The notes below the pieces were generated by a model. The model did no database searches, was not told where the DNA came from, and saw only the letters and a program-made list of their open reading frames with translations. The translations under genes and the position numbers were made by a program. From Chryseobacterium indologenes (GTDB lineage: Bacteria; Bacteroidota; Bacteroidia; Flavobacteriales; Weeksellaceae), in the NCBI RefSeq assembly GCF_001295265.1, contig NZ_LJOD01000003.1, forward strand, positions 186,001-250,000: a DNA stretch of 64,000 nt, written 5' to 3'. Positions 1-7,543 of the stretch are shown piece by piece; position 1 is the stretch's first letter; each line of letters starts with the position of its first letter.

Positions 1-291
1 ACTGATGCTCCGTTTACCATTACCCAGCCGGAATTCATGAGAAGAATGAAAGACATGCAGGCAACCGGGGGAGGCGGTATGTTCGGAATGGGAGGATTCC
101 CGGAAATGTACAATCTGGTGGTGAATTCCAACAGTGAACTTTCCGGCCAGATCTTAAAGACGGAAAATGCTGAAGAAAAGGAAAACCTGATTAAGTATGC
201 TCTGGATCTTGCCAAACTATCACAAAACCTACTGAAAGGAAAAGACCTGACAGATTTTATACAGAGAAGCTATAAGCAGCTTGAAAAATAA
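1..291 (+). CDS. htpG: Molecular chaperone HtpG (Hsp90), C-terminal end only
   Basis: The frame is open from base 1, so the gene starts before the window and only about 96 C-terminal residues are seen. HtpG is the bacterial Hsp90, an ATP-driven cytosolic chaperone dimer. The visible part matches the C-terminal dimerisation domain: a Gly/Met-rich loop (around GGGGMFGMGGFPEM) followed by helices ending DFIQRSYKQLEK. The loop is typical of Bacteroidota HtpG proteins as I remember them. An intrinsic terminator follows 5 bases after the stop. The ATG at 37 is internal, not a start. The name rests on a C-terminal fragment, so confidence is good but not complete. Confidence 0.85.
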   Translation, partial: TDAPFTITQPEFMRRMKDMQATGGGGMFGMGGFPEMYNLVVNSNSELSGQILKTENAEEKENLIKYALDLAKLSQNLLKGKDLTDFIQRSYKQLEK

Positions 292-296
292 TACAC

Positions 297-328
297 AAAA
301 GACTGTTTCGTTTGAGACAGTCTTTTTT
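297..328 (+). terminator. Intrinsic terminator of htpG
   Basis: A 13-bp stem (AAAAGACTGTTTC with GAGACAGTCTTTT, one G-T pair) closes a GTTT loop and runs into six T. Confidence 0.85.
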
Positions 329-505
329 ATTACGGGAATGGGAACTGGAAAAGTAAAGATTTTCTTCCGATGCAAGCTTTTATGCAATATCCATGTGAAT
401 GTACTTAAGTGAACTAAAGCGTTTAATGATGAAGCTTCTCTAACTTTTGTGATTTTACCTTGTCTTAATAATAAATTTTGATCAGCAATTTTTTTCCGCT
501 TTCTA

Positions 506-536
506 TTGTATACATTATGCTTTTTTGCCATTTTTG
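506..536 (+). promoter_or_regulatory. Likely promoter of the XRE regulator
   Basis: TTG (506-508), 20 bases, then CATTTTTG (529-536), one mismatch from the Bacteroidota -7 box TANNTTTG. It ends 6 bases before the ATG at 543, so the transcript would have almost no leader. Confidence 0.45.
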
Positions 537-542
537 TATAAA

Positions 543-947
543 ATGTCGGATATGCAAAAAGAAAAATTACGTCTCATCAGAAAGCAGAAAGGTTACACGC
601 AACAGCAGGTAGCCGACTTTATTGCAACGGATGTATCCAACTACAGCAGGAAAGAAAGTGGTGATGTAAGGATTGTTCCTGACGAATGGGATAAAATTGC
701 CCGTTTTTTAGAGGTTCCCATAGAGGATATTTATGAAGAAGAAGATGCAAAAATAGTTGTTAATAACGATCATCCGGTATTTAATGACAGATCCTCAGGG
801 GTAATTACTAATCAGAATAATTATGATAACATTCCGGGAGCTATTATTGAAAACCTGCAAAGTTATATCACGTTACTGAAGGAAGAAAATGAAAGGCTCA
901 AAGAGGAATTGAGGGGTTCTCAAAGTTCTTCAAGACTTAAAAAATAA
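543..947 (+). CDS. XRE-family helix-turn-helix regulator with C-terminal coiled coil
   Basis: A 134-residue DNA-binding protein. Residues about 5-65 form an XRE/Cro HTH (KLRLIRKQKGYTQQQVADFI, then SNYSRKESGD), and the last 35 residues (ENLQSYITLLKEENERLKEEL) form a leucine-containing coiled coil that would dimerise it. The middle is an Asn/Asp-rich linker. The open frame goes up to a TTG at 525, but that lies inside the probable promoter, so ATG 543 or ATG 552 is the better start. It is a monocistronic gene with its own terminator. Regulators of this layout are common in Chryseobacterium; the target genes cannot be read from the sequence. Confidence 0.85.
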   Translation: MSDMQKEKLRLIRKQKGYTQQQVADFIATDVSNYSRKESGDVRIVPDEWDKIARFLEVPIEDIYEEEDAKIVVNNDHPVFNDRSSGVITNQNNYDNIPGAIIENLQSYITLLKEENERLKEELRGSQSSSRLKK

Positions 948-976
948 TACGGTCGCTGACTGTGAAAATATTTGTG

Positions 977-1008
977 CCACTCTATCCATTGTATAGGGTG
1001 GTATTTTT
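977..1008 (+). terminator. Intrinsic terminator after the XRE gene
   Basis: Stem CCACTCTAT / ATAGGGTGG (9 bp, one wobble) with a 7-base loop, followed by TATTTTT. Confidence 0.7.
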
Positions 1009-1070
1009 ATAGGTCTGATATTCCGTGAATTTCATCTAAAAACTTAGTGGACTTCTTAATTACAATGAGA

Positions 1071-1367
1071 TTATAATTCATCCATCGGATTCCAGAAAAG
1101 CTTTTTGAAATTTTTTATCCTAAGGTTTTCTACAGTAATTCCTTCTGCTTCCAATTTGGGCTGAAATTCCGGAACAGATAATACGCCTGAGCTTGAAATA
1201 ACACGGTGGGCAGGCACATCTTCCGGACAACCTCCCATTGCTTTTCCTACATGGCGCGAATGATTAGGATAACCTACCGCTTTTGCGATGGCTCCATAGG
1301 TGGAAACTCTTCCTTTAGGAATAAGTCTTGAAACCTCATATACCTGCTGTTTAAAAATTTCGTCCAT
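1071..1367 (-). CDS. Alkyltransferase-like protein (ATL, MGMT family without the catalytic Cys)
   Basis: A 98-residue protein made only of the C-terminal DNA-binding domain of O6-alkylguanine-DNA methyltransferase. The active-site motif PCHR is replaced by PAHR (residues 52-55), so it cannot accept an alkyl group. The Arg finger in SRHVG (R38) and the GRVSTYGAIA helix are kept. Such ATL proteins (Thermus TTHA1564 also has Ala; E. coli YbaZ and yeast Atl1 have Trp) bind O6-alkylguanine and pass it to nucleotide excision repair. The role here is inferred from the family. Transcribed alone, divergent from the small gene at 1475. Some annotators would label it 'MGMT family protein' or 'cysteine methyltransferase', which the missing Cys contradicts. 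Confidence 0.9.
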   Translation of the reverse strand: MDEIFKQQVYEVSRLIPKGRVSTYGAIAKAVGYPNHSRHVGKAMGGCPEDVPAHRVISSSGVLSVPEFQPKLEAEGITVENLRIKNFKKLFWNPMDEL

Positions 1368-1474
1368 ATTGTTCTTATCTGTTTAGAAATCTATTATCTC
1401 TGTGGCTTGCACGGCTTTTGCATCATTTTTGAACTCTTCTGTATCCAATGATGTATCATTACAAAGATAAAGAT

Positions 1475-1621
1475 ATGAAAAAATCATTTTTCAGGCTGTT
1501 GAATGCCTTCAATAAAAAGGTTCTTCCGAAGCTGAGTAAGAAGGATCCTGAAAAACTGACCAAAATAGAAAAAGGAATTCTGGCATACCGTTATTTTGTG
1601 CTGGTGAATTCTCTGGATTGA
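1475..1621 (+). CDS. Small basic protein of 48 residues, unknown function
   Basis: ATG 1475 to TGA 1619-1621. The product starts MKKSFFRLLNAFNKKVLPKL and ends in AYRYFVLVNSLD; it is Lys-rich, with an amphipathic N-terminal half and a hydrophobic C-terminal patch. Codon use is like that of neighbouring genes and every codon reads well, unlike the antisense frame over the same bases. I recall short Flavobacteriia proteins with the same KKDP.KLTK...YRY.VL.NSLD layout, sometimes mislabelled SsrA-binding protein, but I cannot confirm homology here. No signal peptide is evident. Function unknown. Confidence 0.6.
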   Translation: MKKSFFRLLNAFNKKVLPKLSKKDPEKLTKIEKGILAYRYFVLVNSLD

Positions 1622-1760
1622 TCTTATTTTTTTACAGATTAGAGCCGCACGGTATTGAAATATTGGCTGGCAGATTCGGCTGATTTGTTGGAAAAAGCAC
1701 AATAACACAAGATTTATTATTAATCCTTGAAAGTCTGCGATGCTTCTACCTAAAAACATT

Positions 1761-1787
1761 AAAAAAGCGCTCCAAAACTGAAGCGCT
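1761..1787 (-). terminator. Intrinsic terminator of the deoxyhypusine-synthase-like gene
   Basis: Read on the minus strand: AGCGCTTC, loop AGTTTT, GGAGCGCT, then six T, 30 bases beyond the stop. Confidence 0.8.
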
Positions 1788-1817
1788 ATTATGTAGATTT
1801 CGTTAAGAACCTATTTC

Positions 1818-2792
1818 TTAAGAATTTTCAAGAATGTAAGAGAACATCAATGGTGCACAGATGGTTGCATCACTTTCAACGATGAATTTTGGTGTCGTGA
1901 TATCAAGTTTACCCCAAGTGATTTTCTCATTAGGAACCGCCCCTGAATAAGAACCGTAAGATGTTGTAGAATCAGAAATCTGGCAGAAATAAGACCAGAA
2001 AGGAATATCATGCATCTCCATATCCTGATACAGCATAGGCACTACACAGATAGGGAAATCTCCTGCGATACCTCCGCCAATCTGGAAGAATCCAACTCCT
2101 TTTCCCCCTGAGTTTTTAGTATACCAGTCTGCAAGATACGTCATGTATTCTATCCCTGATTTCATGGTAGTTGCTTTAAGCTCTCCTTTGATGCAGTAAG
2201 AAGCGAAGATGTTACCCATTGTTGAATCTTCCCATCCTGGTACTACGATAGGCAGGTTTGCTTCTGCAGCTGCAATCATCCATGAATTTTCTCTTGGAAT
2301 TTCATAGTACTGCTCCAATACCCCGGAAAGGATCATTTTATACATAAATTCGTGCGGGAAGTATCTTTCTCCTTTAGCTTCTGCATCCTTCCAGATTTCA
2401 ACGATATGCTTTTGTAATCTTCTGAAAGCCTCTTCTTCAGGGATGCAGGTATCTGTAACTCTGTTCAGGCCTCTTTCCAAAAGATCCCACTCATCCTGAG
2501 CAGTCAGATCTCTGTAATGAGGAACTCTTTCGTAGTGAGTGTGAGCCACAAGATTCATTAGATCTTCTTCAAGGTTTGCCCCTGTACAAGAAATAAAATC
2601 TACTTTACCCTGACGGATCATTTCAGCAAGAATTTTTCCTAATTCAGCAGTAGACATTGCTCCTGCCAAAGTAATCATCATTTTTCCGCCATCCTTAAGA
2701 TGGGCAACATATCCTTTAGAAGCATCTACCAAAGCTGCAGCATTGAAGTGCAGGTAATACTTTTCTATGAATTCAGTTATCGGTTTGCTCAT
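1818..2792 (-). CDS. Deoxyhypusine synthase family protein, possible homospermidine synthase
   Basis: A full-length 324-residue member of the deoxyhypusine synthase (DHS) family. Visible family marks: the NAD-binding segment ITLAGAMSTAELGKILAEMI (about 40-60), SCTGANLEED, VPGWEDSTMGN, IGGGIAGDFPI, and SGAVPNEKITWGK, where Lys295 matches the DHS lysine that carries the aminobutyl group. Bacteria have no eIF5A, the DHS substrate. The chemistry (transfer of aminobutyl from spermidine) suggests another acceptor such as putrescine, giving homospermidine, a polyamine reported from Flavobacteriia. That is an inference. Single gene with its own terminator; no polyamine gene lies next to it. Confidence 0.85.
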   Translation of the reverse strand: MSKPITEFIEKYYLHFNAAALVDASKGYVAHLKDGGKMMITLAGAMSTAELGKILAEMIRQGKVDFISCTGANLEEDLMNLVAHTHYERVPHYRDLTAQDEWDLLERGLNRVTDTCIPEEEAFRRLQKHIVEIWKDAEAKGERYFPHEFMYKMILSGVLEQYYEIPRENSWMIAAAEANLPIVVPGWEDSTMGNIFASYCIKGELKATTMKSGIEYMTYLADWYTKNSGGKGVGFFQIGGGIAGDFPICVVPMLYQDMEMHDIPFWSYFCQISDSTTSYGSYSGAVPNEKITWGKLDITTPKFIVESDATICAPLMFSYILENS

Positions 2793-2988
2793 TTTTTAAT
2801 TTTTTGCAAAGATAAAACTTAAAAATGGAATGGGCCTTAAGCACCTTAAGAAAGTCTTATAGAACAGCCTTTTTTTATCATTTGTTAAAAAACAGTTTTT
2901 AATACAGCCAATAGTGCACGGATAAAATAGAATAGATATGATTTAAATTGTTGGCAGCATTGTAACTACTAATCCGTAAAGATCTGTG

Positions 2989-3348
2989 TTATCCGGGAGA
3001 TCTGCGGGGAACGATTTCTTCCTCCTGGATCAGCAGTTTTCCCCAGTCATTCAGCTGCCAGAGGATTTCAACCAGTCTTTTGCCCAGCTCTGTAAGAGAA
3101 TATTCCACTCTGGGAGGAAGTTCATTAAAGGATTCTTTTATTAAAATGCCGTCAGTAATCATTTCATTAAGCTGTTGATTCAGAACCCTCCGATCCACTT
3201 TGGCAATGCCGCGCAGAAATTCACTTGGCCGTTTTTTTCCTTCATTAATCTGCCAGACAATGGGAATTTTCCATTTCCCACTGATTGTATTGACAGCAAC
3301 TTCCAATGGACAGATTTTATTTTCCTCCGTTCTCTCCTCTGTTTTCAT
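2989..3348 (-). CDS. HxlR-family winged-helix regulator
   Basis: 119 residues, the normal HxlR length. The N-terminus carries CPLEVAVNTISGKWK with the conserved Cys13, then the winged HTH (RPSEFLRGIAKVDRRVLNQQ) and the typical wing EYSLTELGKRL. HxlR regulators are small dimers that often sense aldehydes, quinones or oxidants through the N-terminal Cys and control a divergent gene. It stands divergently from the peroxiredoxin-like/AlkC pair, 95 bases away, so it very likely controls that pair; this is inferred from position. Confidence 0.9.
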   Translation of the reverse strand: MKTEERTEENKICPLEVAVNTISGKWKIPIVWQINEGKKRPSEFLRGIAKVDRRVLNQQLNEMITDGILIKESFNELPPRVEYSLTELGKRLVEILWQLNDWGKLLIQEEEIVPRRSPG

Positions 3349-3390
3349 AATATTGACTTTTTTATCCCTATGGGCGGAAAATGTGCGGTA

Positions 3391-3421
3391 TTGCCGATAT
3401 CATTCCGCTTTTGGAACTTTG
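3391..3421 (+). promoter_or_regulatory. Likely promoter of the peroxiredoxin-like gene
   Basis: TTG (3391-3393), 20 bases, GAACTTTG (3414-3421), one mismatch from TANNTTTG. It ends 22 bases before the ATG at 3444 and lies in the divergent region shared with the HxlR gene. Confidence 0.4.
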
Positions 3422-3443
3422 TAAAAATAATAAATTTAAAACG

Positions 3444-4082
3444 ATGGATAATCTTGCAGAACAAATTGAAGAATTAAACCATACCTTATCCTCTCAGCTT
3501 CCTGAAGAAATATTTAAAGCATTCGGAAAATCTATTGAAGAATTAAAAACAGAAAAAATAGAAGAAAGAAGTCTTAAGACAGGAGATAAAATGCCTGAAT
3601 TTATACTTCCCAATGCTCATGGAAAATGGGTTTCTTCCAGAGAAATTCTTACAAAAGGAAAAATGATACTGGCTTTTTACAGAGGAAGCTGGTGCCCTTA
3701 CTGTAATCTGGAGCTGAAGGGGCTGCAGGATCATCTTTCAGAGATAAAAAATAAAAATGCAGCTCTGGTGGCTATATCTCCCCAAAGCCCTGATCACTCT
3801 CTGACTATGATTGAAAAAAATGATCTGGAATTTGAACTTCTTACCGATACCCATAATACATTGGCTGAAAAACTGGGAATAACCTTTCAATTGCAGGAGT
3901 TTGTACTGCCATATTATAAAGCTTTGGGAATTGAACTGGAACATTATAATAAAAATAAGAGCAACACCCTGCCGGTTCCTGCGGTTTTTGTTATTGATGA
4001 AAACGGATATGTCATCTTTCGGTTTTTAGATGTAAATTACATGAACAGAATCAATATTGAAGAGCTTATCAAACTATTATGA
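3444..4082 (+). CDS. Peroxiredoxin-like protein (AhpC/TSA, redoxin fold)
   Basis: 212 residues from the ATG at 3444; the frame extends upstream to 3381, but that would run through the promoter. Residues 45-200 form a thioredoxin-fold redoxin domain with WCPYC (Cys84, Cys87), then LEFELLTDTHNTLAEKLGI and VFVIDENGYVIFRF. The CxxC pair marks the 'peroxiredoxin-like family' (COG1225 group) rather than classical AhpC. The N-terminal 40 residues are helical. The stop overlaps the next start by 4 bases (ATGA), so the two are translationally coupled. With the HxlR regulator opposite, a role in detoxifying peroxides or other electrophiles is likely; the substrate is unknown. Confidence 0.85.
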   Translation: MDNLAEQIEELNHTLSSQLPEEIFKAFGKSIEELKTEKIEERSLKTGDKMPEFILPNAHGKWVSSREILTKGKMILAFYRGSWCPYCNLELKGLQDHLSEIKNKNAALVAISPQSPDHSLTMIEKNDLEFELLTDTHNTLAEKLGITFQLQEFVLPYYKALGIELEHYNKNKSNTLPVPAVFVIDENGYVIFRFLDVNYMNRINIEELIKLL

Positions 4083-4888
4083 CTGAAAAAAGAAAAGGAG
4101 CCCGTTCCATAAAAGATATTCCGTCTGTTATTCTGGAACAGCTGAACCGCGGAGAGATCGAAACGGTAAATCTTACGGAATGGCTGGCGGTAAATCAGAA
4201 AGTATTGCTGAAAAATATATTGATGCAAAATCAGCGTACAGAGTACCTGAACCCTATTCTGAAAGGTATTGATAATTTGAAAAAGCAAACGGTGAATACC
4301 ATTAATGAAGCAATAGGAACAGGGATTTTTACTGAAACCCTGAAAAATAATGATAAAGAATTTCTGGCTGTTATTTCCGGTCATACCTCTGATCTCGTAA
4401 GATGCTGGGCAACCTACACGATAGGAAGGAACGAAGCTTTACCATTAAAAGAAAAGCTGGACAGGATACAGCAGTTTGCGGCAGACAGACATTTCGGCGT
4501 CCGGGAAATTTGCTGGATGGCTGTAAGACCTTCCATTGCTGCCGGGCTTGATGAAAGCTTATCTATACTTGCAGGCTGGACTACCCATGAAGATCCGAAT
4601 ATCAGACGTTTTGCCAGTGAATCCACAAGGCCTCGCGGAGTATGGTGTGCTCATATTGAAGCATTGAAACAGAGCCCAACTCCGGGGCTTCAGATTTTAG
4701 AACCGCTGAAGGCAGATCCTTCCCGGTATGTACAGGACAGCGTAGGAAACTGGCTGAATGATGCCAGCAAGTCCCAGCCGGAATTTGTGGTGGAAATCTG
4801 TGATGAATGGCTAAGAGAAAGCCCTTCCAAAGAAACAGCATATATTGTGAAAAAAGCATTGAGGACGATTGGGAAAAAGAAAATTTAA
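4079..4888 (+). CDS. AlkC-like DNA alkylation repair protein (HEAT-like repeats)
   Basis: 269 residues, almost entirely helical. Segments such as VRCWATYTIGR, FGVREICWMAVRPSI, PNIRRFASESTRPRG and SRYVQDSVGNWLNDASKSQP match the COG4335 (AlkC-type) DNA glycosylase family, which uses ALK/HEAT repeats to remove N3- and N7-alkylated bases. Trp and Arg residues in these repeats would face DNA. Coupled to the peroxiredoxin-like gene by a 4-base overlap, and probably under the divergent HxlR regulator. Activity is inferred from the family; I cannot tell AlkC from AlkD-type specificity by eye. Confidence 0.8.
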   Translation: MTEKRKGARSIKDIPSVILEQLNRGEIETVNLTEWLAVNQKVLLKNILMQNQRTEYLNPILKGIDNLKKQTVNTINEAIGTGIFTETLKNNDKEFLAVISGHTSDLVRCWATYTIGRNEALPLKEKLDRIQQFAADRHFGVREICWMAVRPSIAAGLDESLSILAGWTTHEDPNIRRFASESTRPRGVWCAHIEALKQSPTPGLQILEPLKADPSRYVQDSVGNWLNDASKSQPEFVVEICDEWLRESPSKETAYIVKKALRTIGKKKI

Positions 4889-4933
4889 AGATTCAGATGA
4901 AAAATATCTCATAGCCTGTGATAATTTTATTTG

Positions 4934-5199
4934 AACCATTAAGATCAAATTAAGTTTTAAGTTGAACTAAGGAAAAAAGCAAAGATTTTTTATAAGCAAA
5001 CTTGTTTAAACCATGAGTCTGGTAAACGTATTTTAAGCTTAACCACAAAAGGAACAAAAGCTATTTGCACAGATATTTAGATATAGAAGTTCACATAAGA
5101 GCCTTTAAAAATCACAAAAGTATTTAAAGTAACACTTTTGTGGTTTAATAAAGAAGTTTAAACAGCTTTAGCATAAAAATCTTACGTTTCTTAATGGTT
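4934..5199. repeat. Non-coding imperfect palindrome with terminal inverted repeats
   Basis: The 422-base gap between the convergent genes ending at 4888 and 5311 holds no gene. It contains a 266-base element bounded by AACCATTAAG (4934-4943) and its exact reverse complement CTTAATGGTT (5190-5199). Inside are nested inverted pairs: AACCACAAAAG (5041-5051) with CTTTTGTGGTT (5135-5145), and GTTTAAAC at 5004-5011 and 5156-5163, each copy next to a similar AAGATTTTT block. The nested symmetry suggests a large RNA hairpin or a dispersed repeat. I recall similar elements in Chryseobacterium genomes, unverified. Confidence 0.6.
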
Positions 5200-5310
5200 T
5201 AAAATAATTCAGGATAAAATACAGGATTAGCCCAAACTAAATTTTTTAATTTGAACGGGCTCTGAGTGTAGATTCTCATTTTCAAATTATTCCATTTTCA
5301 AGCCTTCAAA

Positions 5311-6069
5311 TTACCACTTCTCCGTCAGATATTTCCAATACCTTTTCGGCACATGCTGAATATGAAGTTTTAAATTTTTCCTTTCTGTAATGTTGGTTTT
5401 GGTAAAATACCGCTGCCAGAGAACCTGATAATTTTTTTCATCATCATGGAAATGCTGCTGGTACTGATTTAAATTTAATTGTCCCTCAGGGTAAAAGAAC
5501 TCCGAAACCTCAAGATTGTAAAGAATACCATAGTTTCTCCGCAGATCGAAGATCATCCATTTCTGATCCTGATAACGGTCTGTGAAATGCTTCCTGATCA
5601 GTGGAAGTACATTAAAATCAGGATCTATCTTAGCAAAGAAAATACCATCCTGCATTTTTTCAAACCGGACAAATGCAGTCATTCTGTGGCTTTCCCTTCC
5701 TACAGATCTGCTGATTTTTGAGATTTTCAGCATATCCTGATCCGCATAATTCTGAAGAATATTTTCTTCCGGATGCTGCACCGATTGCCTGACAGCTGAT
5801 AGGATAAGGTTTTCCAGTTCAGGATCTTCAGAAAGATACACTTTCAGCAGTTCCCGGATGCCCTGCTTTCCGATTTGTTTTTCCAGTTTGTTCAGTACTC
5901 GTTCTGCTTTCTCATTTTGCGTGATCACTTCGTGAATATCAGCAAACATATTTTCCTTGCAGAAATTTTCCCTGCTGATGATTTCAGCATCCTTGTAACG
6001 GTATTCAAAAACTTCAAATACAGCAGTGAAAAGTCCGTCGAAACTTCCGTCGTAGAGAAGGGTAGTCAT
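5311..6069 (-). CDS. TIGR03915-family putative DNA repair protein
   Basis: 252 residues beginning MTTLLYDGSFDGLFTAVFEVFE, the hallmark start of the TIGR03915 / DUF4130 family. Later marks are SVGRESHRMTAFVRFE, YFAKIDPDFNVLPLIRKHF-type text near the middle (FFAKIDPDFNVLPLIRKHF) and HVPKRYWKYLTEKW at the end. Family members almost always sit beside a radical SAM protein of the TIGR03916 group, as here (71 bases apart, same strand, downstream). The pair is presumed to act in DNA modification or repair. The biochemical role is unknown. Confidence 0.88.
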   Translation of the reverse strand: MTTLLYDGSFDGLFTAVFEVFEYRYKDAEIISRENFCKENMFADIHEVITQNEKAERVLNKLEKQIGKQGIRELLKVYLSEDPELENLILSAVRQSVQHPEENILQNYADQDMLKISKISRSVGRESHRMTAFVRFEKMQDGIFFAKIDPDFNVLPLIRKHFTDRYQDQKWMIFDLRRNYGILYNLEVSEFFYPEGQLNLNQYQQHFHDDEKNYQVLWQRYFTKTNITERKNLKLHIQHVPKRYWKYLTEKW

Positions 6070-6140
6070 AGTACGATAATATATAAGTTGGAATGAAACA
6101 GCTGTGAGGAAAATATCTTTTATCCCGGTTTATAATCGGT

Positions 6141-7400
6141 TTAAAACAAACTCAGCTGTTGTGAAAACTGATTGTGGAATTTAGAAGAACTTCCTCCTGT
6201 AAGCAGCTTTCTGAAATTTTTATCTGTAAGATATTTCAGATAAGCATTTCCGGAATTAAAATCAATGAAATATTTAGCCCGGTTGACGGCAGCTCCCAGC
6301 TTCTTCAGGTGTTCCATTGTTAAAACCTGAAAACGTCTTGCCCCTACAATTTTCTGAGCAGTTTTTACCCCAATTCCCGGAATCCTTAAAATCATCTGAT
6401 AATCGGCCGTTTGAAGATTTACCGGGAACTGGTCCAGATGCCGGAGTGCCCAGCTTAATTTAGGATCTATTTCCAGATCCAGAAAAGGAATCCCGGGATC
6501 TAAAATTTCTTCTGCCTTGAAGCCATAGAATCTCATCAGCCAGTCCGACTGGTATAATCTGTTTTCACGAAGCATGGGAACTTCTGTCGTTAATGACGGT
6601 AATCTTTTATCTTCCAGAACAGGAACGTAACCGGAATAATAAACTCTTTTCAGGTTAAAGTTCCTGTAAAAATGGTCCGCTACTTTTATAATTTGCAGGT
6701 CATTTTCGTTGGTGGCCCCTACGATCATCTGGGTAGACTGTCCGGCCGGAGCAAACTTGGGAACCTTTCTGAAAATTTTCCTTTCGTCTTTGTACTGATC
6801 AATGCCTTTCTGAATATAACGCATCGGACTGATCATATCCTGGCGTTTTTTTTCAGGAGCCAGCAATTTTAATCCGCTTTCTGTGGGGATTTCAAGATTA
6901 ACGGAAAGGCGGTCTGCATACAGGGCGGCTTCCTCCATCAGCTCATCACTTGCTCCCGGAATGGATTTCAGATGAATATATCCGTTAAAGTTTTCCTCCA
7001 GACGCAGTTTTTTGGCTACTCTTACCAGCCGTTCCATAGTAGTATCTGCGTTTTTGAAAATTCCGGAGCTCAGGAACAGCCCTTCAATATAATTTCTGCG
7101 ATAAAAGTTGATCGTAAGGTCAACTACTTCTTCAACAGTGAAAGCAGCTCTTTTAATATCATTGGAACTCCGGGAGACACAGTAGGCACAATCGTAGATA
7201 CAATGATTTGTCAGCAGAATTTTGAGCAGGGATACACATCGTCCGTCTTCGGTATAGGTATGACAGATCCCGCTTGCGGAACTATCGCCTAAAGCACCCT
7301 TTTTATTTTTTCTTGTTCCTCCGCTGGATGAGCAGGAAACATCATATTTTGCTGCATCAGCGAGGATCTCAAGTTTTTCTTTCAGGCGTTCAAAGTTCAT
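6141..7400 (-). CDS. Putative DNA modification/repair radical SAM protein (TIGR03916-like)
   Basis: 419 residues from the ATG at 7400. The frame reaches 7454, but MNFERLKEKLEILADAAKYD is the usual N-terminus. A radical SAM [4Fe-4S] motif CIYDCAYC (Cys67, Cys71, Cys74) follows an N-terminal Cys-containing segment (YDVSCSSSGG, GICHTYTEDGRC). Near the C-terminus a helix-hairpin-helix DNA-binding motif is visible (ILRIPGIGVKTAQKIV, about 337-352). This radical SAM plus HhH layout is the signature of the group paired with TIGR03915 proteins. It is probably first in a two-gene operon. Substrate unknown. Confidence 0.9.
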   Translation of the reverse strand: MNFERLKEKLEILADAAKYDVSCSSSGGTRKNKKGALGDSSASGICHTYTEDGRCVSLLKILLTNHCIYDCAYCVSRSSNDIKRAAFTVEEVVDLTINFYRRNYIEGLFLSSGIFKNADTTMERLVRVAKKLRLEENFNGYIHLKSIPGASDELMEEAALYADRLSVNLEIPTESGLKLLAPEKKRQDMISPMRYIQKGIDQYKDERKIFRKVPKFAPAGQSTQMIVGATNENDLQIIKVADHFYRNFNLKRVYYSGYVPVLEDKRLPSLTTEVPMLRENRLYQSDWLMRFYGFKAEEILDPGIPFLDLEIDPKLSWALRHLDQFPVNLQTADYQMILRIPGIGVKTAQKIVGARRFQVLTMEHLKKLGAAVNRAKYFIDFNSGNAYLKYLTDKNFRKLLTGGSSSKFHNQFSQQLSLF

Positions 7401-7543
7401 ATTTTGAAGAGTTGTTACAATTTGTATCTTAATTTTGTTCAAAATTAGTTCCAAAATTGATAATTGTCAATCTTTTTTCATAGAAGTTATCCACAGAACA
7501 CTGTCTCAAAATCACTATATTTACGCTTCATTAAAATTAGATT

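Noticed and set aside
229..531. Minus-strand ORF of 100 codons over the htpG end and terminator
   Set aside because: It runs through the htpG C-terminus and its terminator, and reads as Lys/Phe-rich noise.
1484..1759. Minus-strand ORF of 91 codons
   Set aside because: Antisense to the well-formed 48-codon gene at 1475 and to non-coding DNA; no domain.
2793..2988. Possible riboswitch or small RNA upstream of the deoxyhypusine-synthase-like gene
   Set aside because: No conserved element, no hairpin with a T-tract and no small ORF could be supported.
4889..5310. CRISPR-like repeat in the AT-rich gap
   Set aside because: The repeats are inverted pairs of unequal spacing, not direct repeats with spacers.
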